Shown here: positions 49,898 through 59,885 of the stretch, in pieces
How positions within the stretch are numbered: the first letter of the stretch is position 1
How the letters are laid out: each line of letters opens with the position of its first letter
Assembly: GCF_000224145.3 (NCBI RefSeq)
Contig: NC_020166.2
Span: 6,144,927-6,208,926 of the forward strand
Reading direction: 5' to 3'
From: Ciona intestinalis
Lineage: Eukaryota; Chordata; Ascidiacea; Phlebobranchia; Cionidae
Length of the DNA stretch: 64,000 nt
Notes under the pieces: generated by a model
What the model saw: the letters and a program-made list of their open reading frames with translations, nothing else
Database searches by the model: none
What the model was told of the DNA's origin: nothing
Program-made: the position numbers and the translations under genes

Positions 49898-52111
49898 ATG
49901 GGTAAACTTAGCATATTATTTATTCTTGTTATCAGTTACCTATTACTTCACTGGTACAAAGTGATTAAGCCCAGCTATGTGTTCAAAGTAAACACTGTCA
50001 AAGAAATTGCACAAAAAGAATCAGGTAACACTGTGACTACAAATCCCATATATGTCGGCATGTTGCTGGCTTATGCAGTCAGTCTATATTATTTATGACT
50101 TGCTGTTTGTGTATTATTAAAGCGCTTTAGTTTTAATGTCCGCGGCGTGGTTAGCCTGCCTGCCTCTAACCCAGTGGTAGTGGGTTTAAGGCTCGTCGCT
50201 TCTACCGTTATGGGTTATGTGTCCTTGAGCAAGACATTTAACAGCAATTGCTCAAACCCAGTTGTCACTAGTGGCTTGTCCAAATGTCAGCCATACAATT
50301 TTGGAAAAGAAAAATCAATTACCCACAAAGTTACTTAAGTTGTAACTGGTAAGCTGGCCTGAACTGCATGAAACAGAATACCCATGTTATAACGACCACC
50401 ATTTTCCGACCAAGTGAGGATAAAGCAAGTTACGTTTATTCATTTATAATTGATCTATGCACCCACAAAAGTTTATAAACCAAAAAACCTTGGAAACAAA
50501 TGTTGTGCAGAATATCCGCATACAACTGTACAAAGACCTATAATTTTTATTTTGTTTAGGGGTAACAGAGGATAGTAGGTTGTTAAATAAATTTTTAACC
50601 ATTTTTATACTTTTTTCCACCTAGGATACTCATATTCGCACCATGGTATTCGTCAAGCATTTAGAAAACGGTATCCGGACTATGTACTACAAGAACAAGA
50701 TTTTCCATTTTTACCTTCACACACAGGTTTAAAATATTTTTATGTTTATACATATTATATCTTTTTGTACTGTTATATGGGCTTTGTATGCATTCAGCAT
50801 AGTATGATTTACTCATTGAAAAAATGTAGTTCTGCTAACTGACTAGGTTTATGTAAACAGAGCAAGACAATAAACAGTATTTTAATTGCTTTAATAAACC
50901 TGTATATTCTACAGGGGGCCTAGATGGATCTGTGAGTGTTCTGTATGCGTCCCTGCATGAGTTTTTGGTACTTTACCATGCTGAAATTGAAACTACAGGG
51001 TCAACAGGTTCGCTAACTAGTGGCTGACCTTTACCTCCATCTTGGTTGTTGCCTTGGTGTAAAAATTCTGTAGCATAAGTAAGCAATAATATAAGAAAAA
51101 GAATAGTGTACTTCATAAATATTTTTTGTCGTGGATCATTACAGAATATGGGTAGATATTTGAAACTATTATGTTTAGGTCGACATTACATGAACATATC
51201 TGTTAGTGTTCTAAAAGGTACAATCTCTATATCTCAAAGTAGCTTTACCCCTCAAGTTTCGTATTCAAAAGGTTAGTATATATATTATCCTTTAAAAACT
51301 AGGCTGCTATAGCCAATGCTAATTAGCTGCATAGATTTAAACAATGTTTTGGTATATTTTTCCCAACCAAAACTTTGGATAGTAAAATAGAAGCGCAATT
51401 TTTTATGACCCAATTTTTTAAACTAATGAATGAATGAATGTAACTTACTTTATCCTTTCAAGGCAAATTTTTTTTTCTATATGGTTTACAATTTAGACAA
51501 CCCATTTTGCATTAGTAACCAGTAACCGCTGTGTTGAAGGGGCAAGTGCGATAACCACTGTGTCAGACATGCATTTAGATTTAATTTTATTATCAGGTGA
51601 CAACCATGTGCTAAGGATGGGTACAACATCCACAGTCAAATTAGCTGGTGGGACTACTTTGTTAGTGTATGGTCGAGGTATTATGCCACTGACAGCTGGT
51701 TACTGGGTGTCAGATAGTATATTTAGTCACAGTGATCCTATACTAGCTGTAACAACTATATGGTTATACCTCAAAGGTAAGTGCTGACAAGGAAAATATG
51801 TCAACTTGGTGCTGCTTAATAACCTACTTGTTTAAGATTACTGCACGCAGATTTGTTATAAAACATAAATAAAGCACTAGGTCTTGAATGCCTAAAATAT
51901 ATTTATTTATTTATTTTATACAGCTGTTCTACTGAGCAATATATGGGTGAAAAATGCACTTGTTTATTTGTGGACCATATCTTCCCAAGGCATAGTGAAA
52001 CTCTGGCAAGATGTCTTGTACCATTTAAATCATCTGCCACAGTTATTTAACAATTTGAAAGAGTACTTGTTTGGGCTGATAAACCGTGTGTCTGATTGGC
52101 TAACAGATTAA
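49898..52111 (+). CDS. sigma-1 receptor / ERG2-family protein, 6 exons, 260 aa
   Basis: ER membrane protein of the family that contains the sigma-1 receptor (a ligand-gated chaperone) and fungal ERG2 sterol isomerase. Exons: 49898-50024, 50625-50726, 50915-51007, 51179-51271, 51597-51776, 51924-52111; 783 nt, in phase with GT-AG sites. Residues 4-22 form one N-terminal membrane helix. Family blocks are HHGIRQAFRKRYP, GSVSVLYASLHEFLVLYH, STGRHYMNIS, LVYGRGIMPLTAG and VSDSIFSH. Human residues Asp126 and Glu172, which anchor the ligand amine, align with Val116 (NISVSV for EISDTI) and Val162 (LVYGRG for VEYGRG). The C-terminus is about 37 residues longer than the 223-aa human protein. Family membership is strong; ordinary sigma-ligand binding looks unlikely. 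Introns 1 and 4 hold SINE copies. Confidence 0.85.
50138..50447 (+). repeat. tRNA-derived SINE, full length with head
   Basis: The head reads gcggcgtggttagcctgcct and then gggtttaaggctcgtcgc, resembling the A and B boxes of a tRNA promoter. The body follows (gagcaagacatttaacagca, ttttccgaccaagtgaggat) and it ends in tttattcattt. It lies in intron 1 of the sigma-1-like gene. Confidence 0.8.
51425..51550 (-). repeat. tRNA-derived SINE fragment
   Basis: Begins with the (GAAT)n tail and taacttactttatcc, then a shortened body, in reverse orientation. It ends about 46 bp before exon 5 of the sigma-1-like gene (51597). Confidence 0.65.
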
Positions 52112-52195
52112 CAATATAACTTAAAGCAGCGTTGTATCTGTATGCAATTTTTATAGCAAGCACCGCGATTATTATTTTTATCTACAAATCAAAAT

Positions 52196-53603
52196 CTACC
52201 ACAAGCTTTTTCCCCATGCATGGTATAACAATACAGCTTGTCTCTTTAAAGGATCAATGGTTAGGTAGGCAAATGTTTGGTCATGCTCTTCTTCAGCTGG
52301 GTACGTCATACACCCTTTAGAATCCTGTGAACATTTTAAAACATTGTTTTATAATATTTTATGTATCTTTATTAGATAGATTTATACCATTGTCTTGACT
52401 TTGTATGCCTTTGTTAACACAATCATCTCTTTTGTTTCACCATCACGCTGTACCCTAAATATATTATTTATAAGTTTTATAGCGAGCTTGCTGATAATAT
52501 CTATATTGTGTCCCACTGATTCTTTATTTTAAATCGTCTTTTAAGTTGAATTAATGCATGAAATATAAACTTACGCTATCAGATCTTTGTAGAGAGATTT
52601 TGTGACATCTAGATATGGCTGAATATTGTCTTCAAACTGACAGATTGGCCCACCAATGACAAAGTGGAAAAACAGTTTAAAAATAAACTCCTTTCGCTCT
52701 TCATCACTATAGCATTCAAAGTTATCAGAGTCTTCCAATAACAGCATCTAAATTTGAAAGTAATTATATATCATTGTTTTTAGGGATTATGCAGAAATAG
52801 GTAATCACTAAATCGGATGCTAGAAAATTAAACTTTGAAATTGTTCTGTATCAATTAATTGGTGTCGAAACAATTTACCCTCCAAGACCCTTGCATTTTC
52901 AGTTTTAAAAAGTGATGATACGTTACCAAACTTTTATACCTTCCGTAATTCATCAGAAATTGTAACTCCTTCATAAAATTCATCAAAGCATTTGCAAATG
53001 CTCCCATTTTCCCGAACAATTCCTTCATTTTTCAGTTTGTCGAAGAAGTTTAATGAAGTCACTGTGCTATTCAACTCCTCAATTGCCACGTTATCTGCAG
53101 GAGCTGTAACATAATATCAATGTGTGACAACCAAATGTGATTATTCTTTAAAATAATGTTTGCATACCAACGTAGCCCCATGCTCCAGAAGGGGACATGG
53201 CTTGAATATTAGCAAGCACAACTTCATCATGAAAAAAATCCTGAGATGGAATAAAAATATCAACTCATTAAATTATTTTTGCATTTTTACTTGATGTAAC
53301 TATTTTAAGTAAAGGCAAATCTTACATGTACAAACTTTTCTTTTCTGTAATGTTGAAATGATTTATCAAAGCTGAAGCACCAAGCTCTGAGACGGTCTTT
53401 CAAATACCTAATGGAATGTTTAAAATAAGAGGTTAAAACAAGATGAGATAAGTTAATACTTTGAGTGTTAACACATTAATGTTTCTACATTTTTGAATGA
53501 AAAACTTTAATCACCATTTTTCAAAGTATTGTTTAAAATCTTTTGAGCAAAGGGTTGGCAACGTTTTAGGTAAATATGTAAACTTGTAGCTTTCTTCTTC
53601 CAT
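52196..53603 (-). CDS. cfap300: CFAP300 (C11orf70 homologue), 7 exons, 258 aa
   Basis: Cytoplasmic factor needed to assemble axonemal dynein arms in motile cilia and sperm tails. Exons, 5' to 3': 53515-53603, 53326-53407, 53168-53240, 52940-53103, 52575-52747, 52388-52454, 52196-52324; 777 nt, all in phase with GT-AG sites. Human CFAP300 is 267 aa. Matching blocks are YKFTYLPKTLPTLCSKDFK, WCFSFDKSFQHYRKEKFV, KCFDEFYEGVTISDELRK, LLEDSDNFECYSDEERKEF, CQFEDNIQPYLDVTKSLYKD and HDQTFAYLTIDPLKRQ. Exon 5 could read through to a TAA, but the consensus gtaagt donor at that point and the two following exons restore the family C-terminus. The stop lies only 84 bp from the stop of the convergent sigma-1-like gene, so the two 3' UTRs probably overlap. 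Confidence 0.93.
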
Positions 53604-54439
53604 ACTAAACAAGGGATTTCGGTTTCTTTTTCTATTTTGTTTAAAATAAATATATCAACAACTCCCTTAAAAAAATAAGTTTCAACCAAACAACGGCGTT
53701 CCCGTATTTCCAGCGGTTTGTTAATACAAAGGGGAGTTTTAAAAGGAAGTTATTTTTAATTAACTCGTTTTTCTCTTTTAATAAACAACACCCACATTGT
53801 CCCAAGTCTATCTTGTTAAGAATTGCAAAATAAACAATGCTTCCAATCCATCGTCGATTCATATTCCCAAACATAAAGGAAATTGTGTCAATTATCCAAA
53901 TACGGAGTTGAACCGCGACGACATGATCCCATTGGACAACTTGACAGATCGATTGCGTCAATAACGATTACATGCAGGGTTTAGAAAAGGAGGTATCCAA
54001 TGCGTAAATAGGTAAGAGCGTACAGTGTCACCAAGAACCATTTTATCTGGATTGACATAGATAAGAATTTGGGGGCGTTTAAATCCGATGGTGTAGTTTC
54101 TGAAATTCGACAGCTGTAATTGTGGATGGAAAAAGTAAACTTAATTAGTATTATTAGTAGAAAAAAAATAGTGAAATAGATAATTTTTTCAATTATGTAA
54201 CAAATTATAAATTTAGACATTATGCAAAACAACCTATGAAATTGTATGTATGTAACTAAACTATGTATAATGTATAATTTTTTAATATGTTCTGATAAAT
54301 TAGGTATTTGGTTGTTGCATTAAAGAAACTATGTACTTGCAGATGCAATATTATTTAACTGAATCAAATTATATTTCTAGAATCTTAAAACTATGATTAT
54401 GTAAAATCAAATCTAATATAGAACTGGTCAGGTTTAAAA
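53604..54439 (+). promoter_or_regulatory. shared upstream region of cfap300 and osbpl8-like gene
   Basis: The two genes point away from each other, with 836 bp between their start codons. No protein exon was recognised; both promoters and 5' UTRs should lie here. Open frames in this stretch have no family match. Confidence 0.45.
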
Positions 54440-56992
54440 ATGGATCAAAATATGGAAGATATCAGTTTAAGTGTGCCAGTGACACCTTCTGTACAAACAG
54501 CTGTGTCCATTACAACAACAAATGTATCAACACCCAAGACAAAGTCACCTCGAGAGAGTTTTCACGCTTCTGAATCGCCAGTTCTCTCTTCTAAGCTTGC
54601 TAAGAAGCATTCACTAAAGTTGCAAAAGCAAACATATAAGGTTGAGAAAAAGAAAGCTGAAAACGAGTTCCAAATGACAGTGAATGACTCCTCCGTGATT
54701 TTGCTTTCGGATTGGTTGAAAGTAAGAAGTACGCTAAAGAACTGGTCACGCATGTGGTGTGTTTTAAAACCGGGGGTATTAGTTCTTTATAAAAACTCAA
54801 AAGAGAAGACCTGGGTTGGCACTGTTGTGTTAACATCTTCAGAAATAATTGAAAGACCTTCAAAAAAAGATGGATTCTGCTTTAAAATCTACAATGCACT
54901 GAACCAGACAATCTGGACGATCAAAGGTCCTAAGGGTGAAAGCCTTGGTGTTTTGTCTAGTTCATTGCCAACTAGTTATCTAATTCTGCGTGCTCAAGGT
55001 GAATCTGATGGTCGGTGCTGGTTGGATGCCTTGGAACTGTCTCGAAAATGTACAAACTTGCTAAAAAAGTCAACAGAAGCTTCTAGTAAAGTGGGGAAAA
55101 GCAAACTGGAAGACAACTCCGAAGTTTTTTTGCCAGGTCGTTCAGTTTCTCTCAGTTTGGGTGAACAAACAGAGCCAAATAAAGTACTTGATGATTCTTA
55201 CATTGATCTGATGGATTTGCAGCAAAAACTTTCTCTTCTAGGCCATAATCAGCAATCAATTATGCAGGAAAACAACATTGACTGTGCATCCTCGCAACAA
55301 AACAACAATTCACAAAGTTTAATGCCTCCAACTTCACTGGCTATACTCAGTAACAACCAGGACAGTGGGGATGAGTCATCCGCTCCAGACAGTGTTGACT
55401 CATATCAAGACATTGATGCTGAAATTAAAAACGCAGATGATCAAGAAACCAAGTATGTGGCAGATAAGGGCGAGGAGTTCGGAGACTCCGGTGAAAACTC
55501 CCAGACTGAAGTTCTGGCTGGAGAGAGCAAGAGTCTGGTTTGGGCTCTGCTGAAGCAGCTGAGACCTGGTATGGATTTGTCAAAAGTTGTTCTTCCTACC
55601 TTTATATTGGAGCCTCGCTCATTTCTTGACAAGTTGTCCGATTATTACTACCATGCTAATCTGCTGTCTAATTCGGCAATTGAGGAGAATCCATATAATC
55701 GTATAAAAGGAATAACCAAATGGTATTTGTCTGGATTCTATAAAAAACCAAAAGGTCTAAAGAAACCATATAACCCAATATTGGGAGAGACCTTCAGATG
55801 CATGTGGGATCATCCAGAAACAAATAGTTCTACTTTTTATTTGGCAGAGCAAGTTTCTCATCATCCACCAGTTTCTGCCTTTGTGGTTATTAACCGAAAG
55901 GATGGTTTTACTGTAGACGGCAGCATTTTGGCAAAATCTAAGTTTTATGGAAACTCTATTTCAGCTGTATTAGAAGGAACTGCGAAGGTTTCATTGTTGA
56001 AGCATGGCGAAGAATACACTTTCACAATGCCTTACGCACATTGTAAAGGAATCATTTATGGCAAGATGACAATGGAGTTCGGTGGAAAAGTCTGCATACA
56101 GTGTGAGAAAACCGGGTACAGCGCTGAGTTAGAATTCAAGCTTAAACCACTGTTTGGGGGAGGAAAGCTGAATGAAGTTTCTGGCCGAATTTCTCTCGGT
56201 AAAAGAGTGCTGGCAACTCTAAGTGGATACTGGGATGAGGAGGTTTTCCTTACAGATTTAAGTGGTGGTACTGTTTCAAGGTTTTGGTCCCCAACAGAAG
56301 AAGTACGGAAATCTCGCCTGAAGCGGTATGTTGTCCCTCTTGAACAGCAGGTTGATTTTGAGTCAGAGGGATTGTGGAAGAAAGTGTCATCTGCAATTGA
56401 GAAACAAGACCAGGTACTTGCAACTGAAGAAAAGTATGTACTTGAAGATGCACAGCGTAAAGAAGCCAAGAAGAGAAAAGAGGAGGGGGTGGAGTGGTTA
56501 ACCAAGCACTTTCAATATGATGACAAGGGAGAGCAATGGGTTTATAATCACATAGATGCCCGACCGTGGGATGAATTGAATGACATTGTGCAGTATGAAA
56601 AGGATGGTAAAATTACCACTCGGACAAAACATTGTACCTCTCCAGTAAAAACAGGTTTGCTACAGAATGTGTCAAGGGAAAATGCAACAGCGTCCAGCTC
56701 GTTTAGGTCAACTTTGAGTGAAGCTTCAGAACCAGGAGGTCGTTTAAACAGAAAAATCAAGCCAACAATGCACATCAGCAGCCGAGAAATAACAACAGCT
56801 ATCTCAGAGTTGTTAATACCAATTGCACAAAATCAGAAAGAAATCCTTGCATGTTTGGAAAAATTAAAACAGCAAATGCAACTTGTAGCAGTGAACAGCA
56901 GAGATAACCATTCTCTTCCTTGGAATACAATATTGATTTGTTTCTTCATGAGTCTCGTTTTGTATTTCCTAATGGGATACCCAATTAATTAG
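54440..56992 (+). CDS. osbpl8: OSBPL5/OSBPL8-type lipid-transfer protein, intronless, 850 aa
   Basis: Oxysterol-binding-protein-related protein of the ORP5/8 class, which swaps phosphatidylserine and PI4P at ER-plasma-membrane contacts. Human ORP8 is 889 aa. A PH domain spans about 85-205 (DWLKVRSTLKNWSRMWCVLK to CWLDALELS). The lipid-binding domain spans about 365-730 and includes KKPYNPILGETFRCMW and the family signature EQVSHHPP (470-477). Near its end KHFQYDDKGEQWVY and RPWDELNDIVQY match. A single C-terminal membrane helix (about 829-846, NTILICFFMSLVLYFLMG) anchors it in the ER, the hallmark of ORP5/8. The low-complexity stretch 210-360 is Ser/Asn-rich. The whole protein lies in one exon, unlike the many-exon vertebrate genes; an intron limited to the 5' UTR cannot be excluded. 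ORP5 versus ORP8 cannot be told. Confidence 0.92.
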   Translation: MDQNMEDISLSVPVTPSVQTAVSITTTNVSTPKTKSPRESFHASESPVLSSKLAKKHSLKLQKQTYKVEKKKAENEFQMTVNDSSVILLSDWLKVRSTLKNWSRMWCVLKPGVLVLYKNSKEKTWVGTVVLTSSEIIERPSKKDGFCFKIYNALNQTIWTIKGPKGESLGVLSSSLPTSYLILRAQGESDGRCWLDALELSRKCTNLLKKSTEASSKVGKSKLEDNSEVFLPGRSVSLSLGEQTEPNKVLDDSYIDLMDLQQKLSLLGHNQQSIMQENNIDCASSQQNNNSQSLMPPTSLAILSNNQDSGDESSAPDSVDSYQDIDAEIKNADDQETKYVADKGEEFGDSGENSQTEVLAGESKSLVWALLKQLRPGMDLSKVVLPTFILEPRSFLDKLSDYYYHANLLSNSAIEENPYNRIKGITKWYLSGFYKKPKGLKKPYNPILGETFRCMWDHPETNSSTFYLAEQVSHHPPVSAFVVINRKDGFTVDGSILAKSKFYGNSISAVLEGTAKVSLLKHGEEYTFTMPYAHCKGIIYGKMTMEFGGKVCIQCEKTGYSAELEFKLKPLFGGGKLNEVSGRISLGKRVLATLSGYWDEEVFLTDLSGGTVSRFWSPTEEVRKSRLKRYVVPLEQQVDFESEGLWKKVSSAIEKQDQVLATEEKYVLEDAQRKEAKKRKEEGVEWLTKHFQYDDKGEQWVYNHIDARPWDELNDIVQYEKDGKITTRTKHCTSPVKTGLLQNVSRENATASSSFRSTLSEASEPGGRLNRKIKPTMHISSREITTAISELLIPIAQNQKEILACLEKLKQQMQLVAVNSRDNHSLPWNTILICFFMSLVLYFLMGYPIN

Positions 56993-57100
56993 TTCAACTA
57001 CCATGTAATCAGATGCATACCTGATTAAAACTGTCAATCAACTGACTATAAACAATATGTTGCTGCCACATTTTGTGCAAAGTTAACAATTAACTGTGTA

Positions 57101-57533
57101 TAGGGATGCACATTACAGAATTTCGAATCTATGAGATTCGAATTCTTTTGTATTCGAATCTAATTACGGGATTCGGTATTCTGTTTAATGACGTAATTAC
57201 ACGTCACTCATATACTGTATTAACAATTTTTGAAACTTATTAATTTTGAAAAAAATATTTTTGTGTTTGTGGGACTTTCGAGAGTAAATGTTTCGTAACG
57301 TCTTTTCATAGCCTGCTATACGTTTCATGACGCAAAAACTACCCAATGGTACAATTTTTGATCATTTTAAAGCTTATGATCCAACAAGGCTGCTATCATA
57401 GAGTCAATAAGCTGACTTTTGTGGGTAAAATTCATTTTTCCTATAAATATAAAAAGATTTGAAATTCTAGATTCGAAATAAAGTATTCTAGGATATCCTA
57501 GAATACCTAATTATTCTGTAATGTGCATCCCTA
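57101..57533. mobile_element. hAT-type MITE, 433 bp, with 8-bp target duplication
   Basis: Ends are perfect inverted repeats of at least 20 bp (tagggatgcacattacagaa), flanked by an exact 8-bp duplication, actgtgta, at 57093-57100 and 57534-57541. Inside, blocks around gattcgaat and tattctaggatatcctagaata form further palindromes. It is non-coding. It starts 108 bp after the osbpl8-like stop, so it may form part of that mRNA's 3' UTR. Confidence 0.9.
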
Positions 57534-57541
57534 ACTGTGTA

Positions 57542-58469
57542 ATATATATTTATAGAATCGAGTGCAAACTTAAACTGCTGCATGTGTGGGTTAGTGCAAT
57601 TTATTATATAAGCTGCTGTATTTAAAAGCCAGATTACACAATTTTTATGTTTTTACTTTATACTGTTGTCTGTTATGAACAAATTGGCCTCCCTGAATAA
57701 TCCCATACTCGTTAACAAATGTTCATATTTAAAATGTTATTTTAATATACTGTTTGTGTCACTAGTATATGAAGTGTTGCCAATGATATGCTTGGTAATA
57801 ATTTTAACAATATACCGTTTTAGTTTATTGCTTTGTAAGAGGCAATCATAGACTATCCTGTTGCTTTATTGATTAAATGTGTGTGTAATTCCTGCCATGT
57901 CACAGATCCACACTTTAAATGTGAAATTTGGTTTAAATTATTTGTGCAATATCTTATACTTGTGTTTTGCATAGTATTCGCCATAAAGCTGGTCAAGACT
58001 CTAAAGTTCGATCTTGCGTTTTATTTTATGATAGGTCAGGTTTTTACAAAGTTATATATTAAAACTGTTGAATGTGATTTAACATTGTACCGATATATTA
58101 GTTTTGAAACGTTTTTTTTACAAAATCTGTTGTATAGGCCTATATACTATTTTATTATCCAAAATTCTTCAAACAATTTTTTATTGTAAAATAACTGTGA
58201 AATATGTATTTAAATGTACTTTGTTTATATTGTTTCTAATGTGTGTATACAGTACTACGTATGAAGTGTTGGTAGAATGGTAGATAAGCTTTTTTTGTGT
58301 TTTTATGTTCAACGGTGTGACATGACTGTAGATAACAGATTTACGTTGTCGGTTGTGGTTGTTTTCTGGATTGTAGTAAATAAACACTATTTACAAGTAG
58401 CGTTTTTATTTGACTGTATTTAATTAGTCATTAATGGCAATGTAATGCTTTTGTGGCAATATAAATAAT
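57542..58469 (+). other. probable 3' UTR and flank of osbpl8-like gene
   Basis: Very AT-rich, with several aataaa-type hexamers including one at about 58378. Open frames here are AT-rich and unrecognisable. Confidence 0.4.
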
Positions 58470-58750
58470 TGAATTTAACTTATCTTTTCTTGCGTGACCG
58501 GACAACCACAGTTGTTATAACGCGGGTGTTAGCTTACGCCTTACGAGTTACCAATACCATCTGTGTTCTTTTGTGGGGGATTAATATGACTGATAATTTG
58601 TACAACTTAATACCATAGCGACCACAGGGTTGGAGCAGTTCTTGTTAAATGTCTAGCCCAAGGACACGTACGCGCAAAATGATAGCAGCGACGAGCCTGG
58701 AACCTCTAACCCTGCGTTAGAGGCAGGCGCTAACACGGCGCCGGACAAAT
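58470..58750 (-). repeat. tRNA-derived SINE, full length with head
   Basis: Reverse orientation. At its right end the complement of the head reads ggcgccgtgttagcgcctgc and then ggttccaggctcgtcgctgc, close to tRNA A and B boxes. The body (ggttggagcagttcttgtta) and the tail precede it. Confidence 0.8.
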
Positions 58751-59367
58751 ATATATGACTGTACTGTGAGAAAATGATGCTTAGGATTCTTAGATGTTTA
58801 CTTGAAAAAGTTTAATGTGTGTGTATAATTACCAATTAACTTAAGTTTTCTTCTGGAACTGTACAATAATTACATTCCCATTGCTGTAGTTAATGTTAAA
58901 ATGCCATTACTTGGGTGACTGCTCACTTTTTTCTGTGCAACAGGATTTAATTAACAATTAGGCAGTCATTAATATTTAACGATGCGTGGTTAAATTTCGT
59001 GCGAATCGGTATCTATCTCTGTAACTACGTATGTGATTAAGTTTGGAGCCCATTATTTGTGAAGTGAAGGAAGCGTTAAATTATTCATTGAACCCTCGGC
59101 CACCATCATTACCTCTTCTTTCTTTATGATACGTAATAAAAGTGACGGTGATGGCGTATATTCGGAAATGCAAATTTCTTCCCGTGGCTTTGCACGTAAA
59201 TTATTTGTAGGCACTTGCGTATCATGAACAACCATAGATCGTGGGGTGGCATGATTGTAAGTGGTCATTGAAAAAGGGATACCAACGAAAAATTTGAATA
59301 TCTACAAATATGCTTAAAGTTTGAAACGAAGTAGTTTTTGCTTGAGATCGAACTGCTAATAATCACA
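58751..59367. other. spacer with one coding-like stretch, unassigned
   Basis: Mostly AT-rich. Between about 59050 and 59230 GC rises and both strands are open: a plus frame that includes IRNKSDGDGVYSEMQISS and a minus frame of 71 codons. I recognise neither. It might be an exon of an unidentified gene or a chance frame. Confidence 0.25.
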
Positions 59368-59422
59368 GAAACAAGAGATCACAGATCTTATGAATGAGCA
59401 CGTTTTAAACTAATCAGCATAG

Positions 59423-59610
59423 GATAGTAGAGACGGGGAAGATGGGACACCTTGAACACATAATATCTAAATAGCCTGATCGTGTTTTAAACAATTAACA
59501 ACGGTCTGTGGAAGTCGTGAAGATACGGTTTTATAATTCATTAAATGTTCTTTGTTTACTACCAAATGAAAAGAGAAAACAAAATGAAAAGGTGTCAAGA
59601 AAAAAATAAA
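59423..59610. mobile_element. GATGGGAC-type MITE, right end lost
   Basis: Begins atagtagagacggggaagat and matches 61627-61827, but the right end is replaced by an A-rich run. Confidence 0.6.
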
Positions 59611-59624
59611 AAAAAATAATAATT

Positions 59625-59885
59625 AATCCTTTTACTACAACGGTCGACTGGGCTCGAACAAAAAAATCTGAAAGAGACCAACAAAACGGGTTCTAGTCGC
59701 CATTGGTGACTGTAGAGCAGTAGGCAGAATGTATTTATACATGTATTATAACTAATGAAACTTATGACGTATGAAGATTGAGTGATTGGTAAAGACTATG
59801 TGTAAATACGCTTTGTAAAACTCCTGTACCATGTGTTTATTGTAAACTTACACTAGTTTACGTTGTCGTCGCCTAAAAACGTTTG
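59625..59885 (+). repeat. dispersed 270-bp repeat, copy 2
   Basis: Begins ccttttactacaacggtcga and shares its inner blocks and end (acgttgtcgtcgcctaaaaa) with copy 3, and more distantly with copy 1 at 42305-42580. Confidence 0.65.

Noticed and set aside
52571-52747. cfap300 ending at the in-frame TAA after exon 5
   Set aside because: A consensus gtaagt donor lies there and two further exons in phase restore the conserved C-terminus.
56056-56505. 149-codon minus-strand frame
   Set aside because: Antisense shadow of the ORP5/8-type gene.
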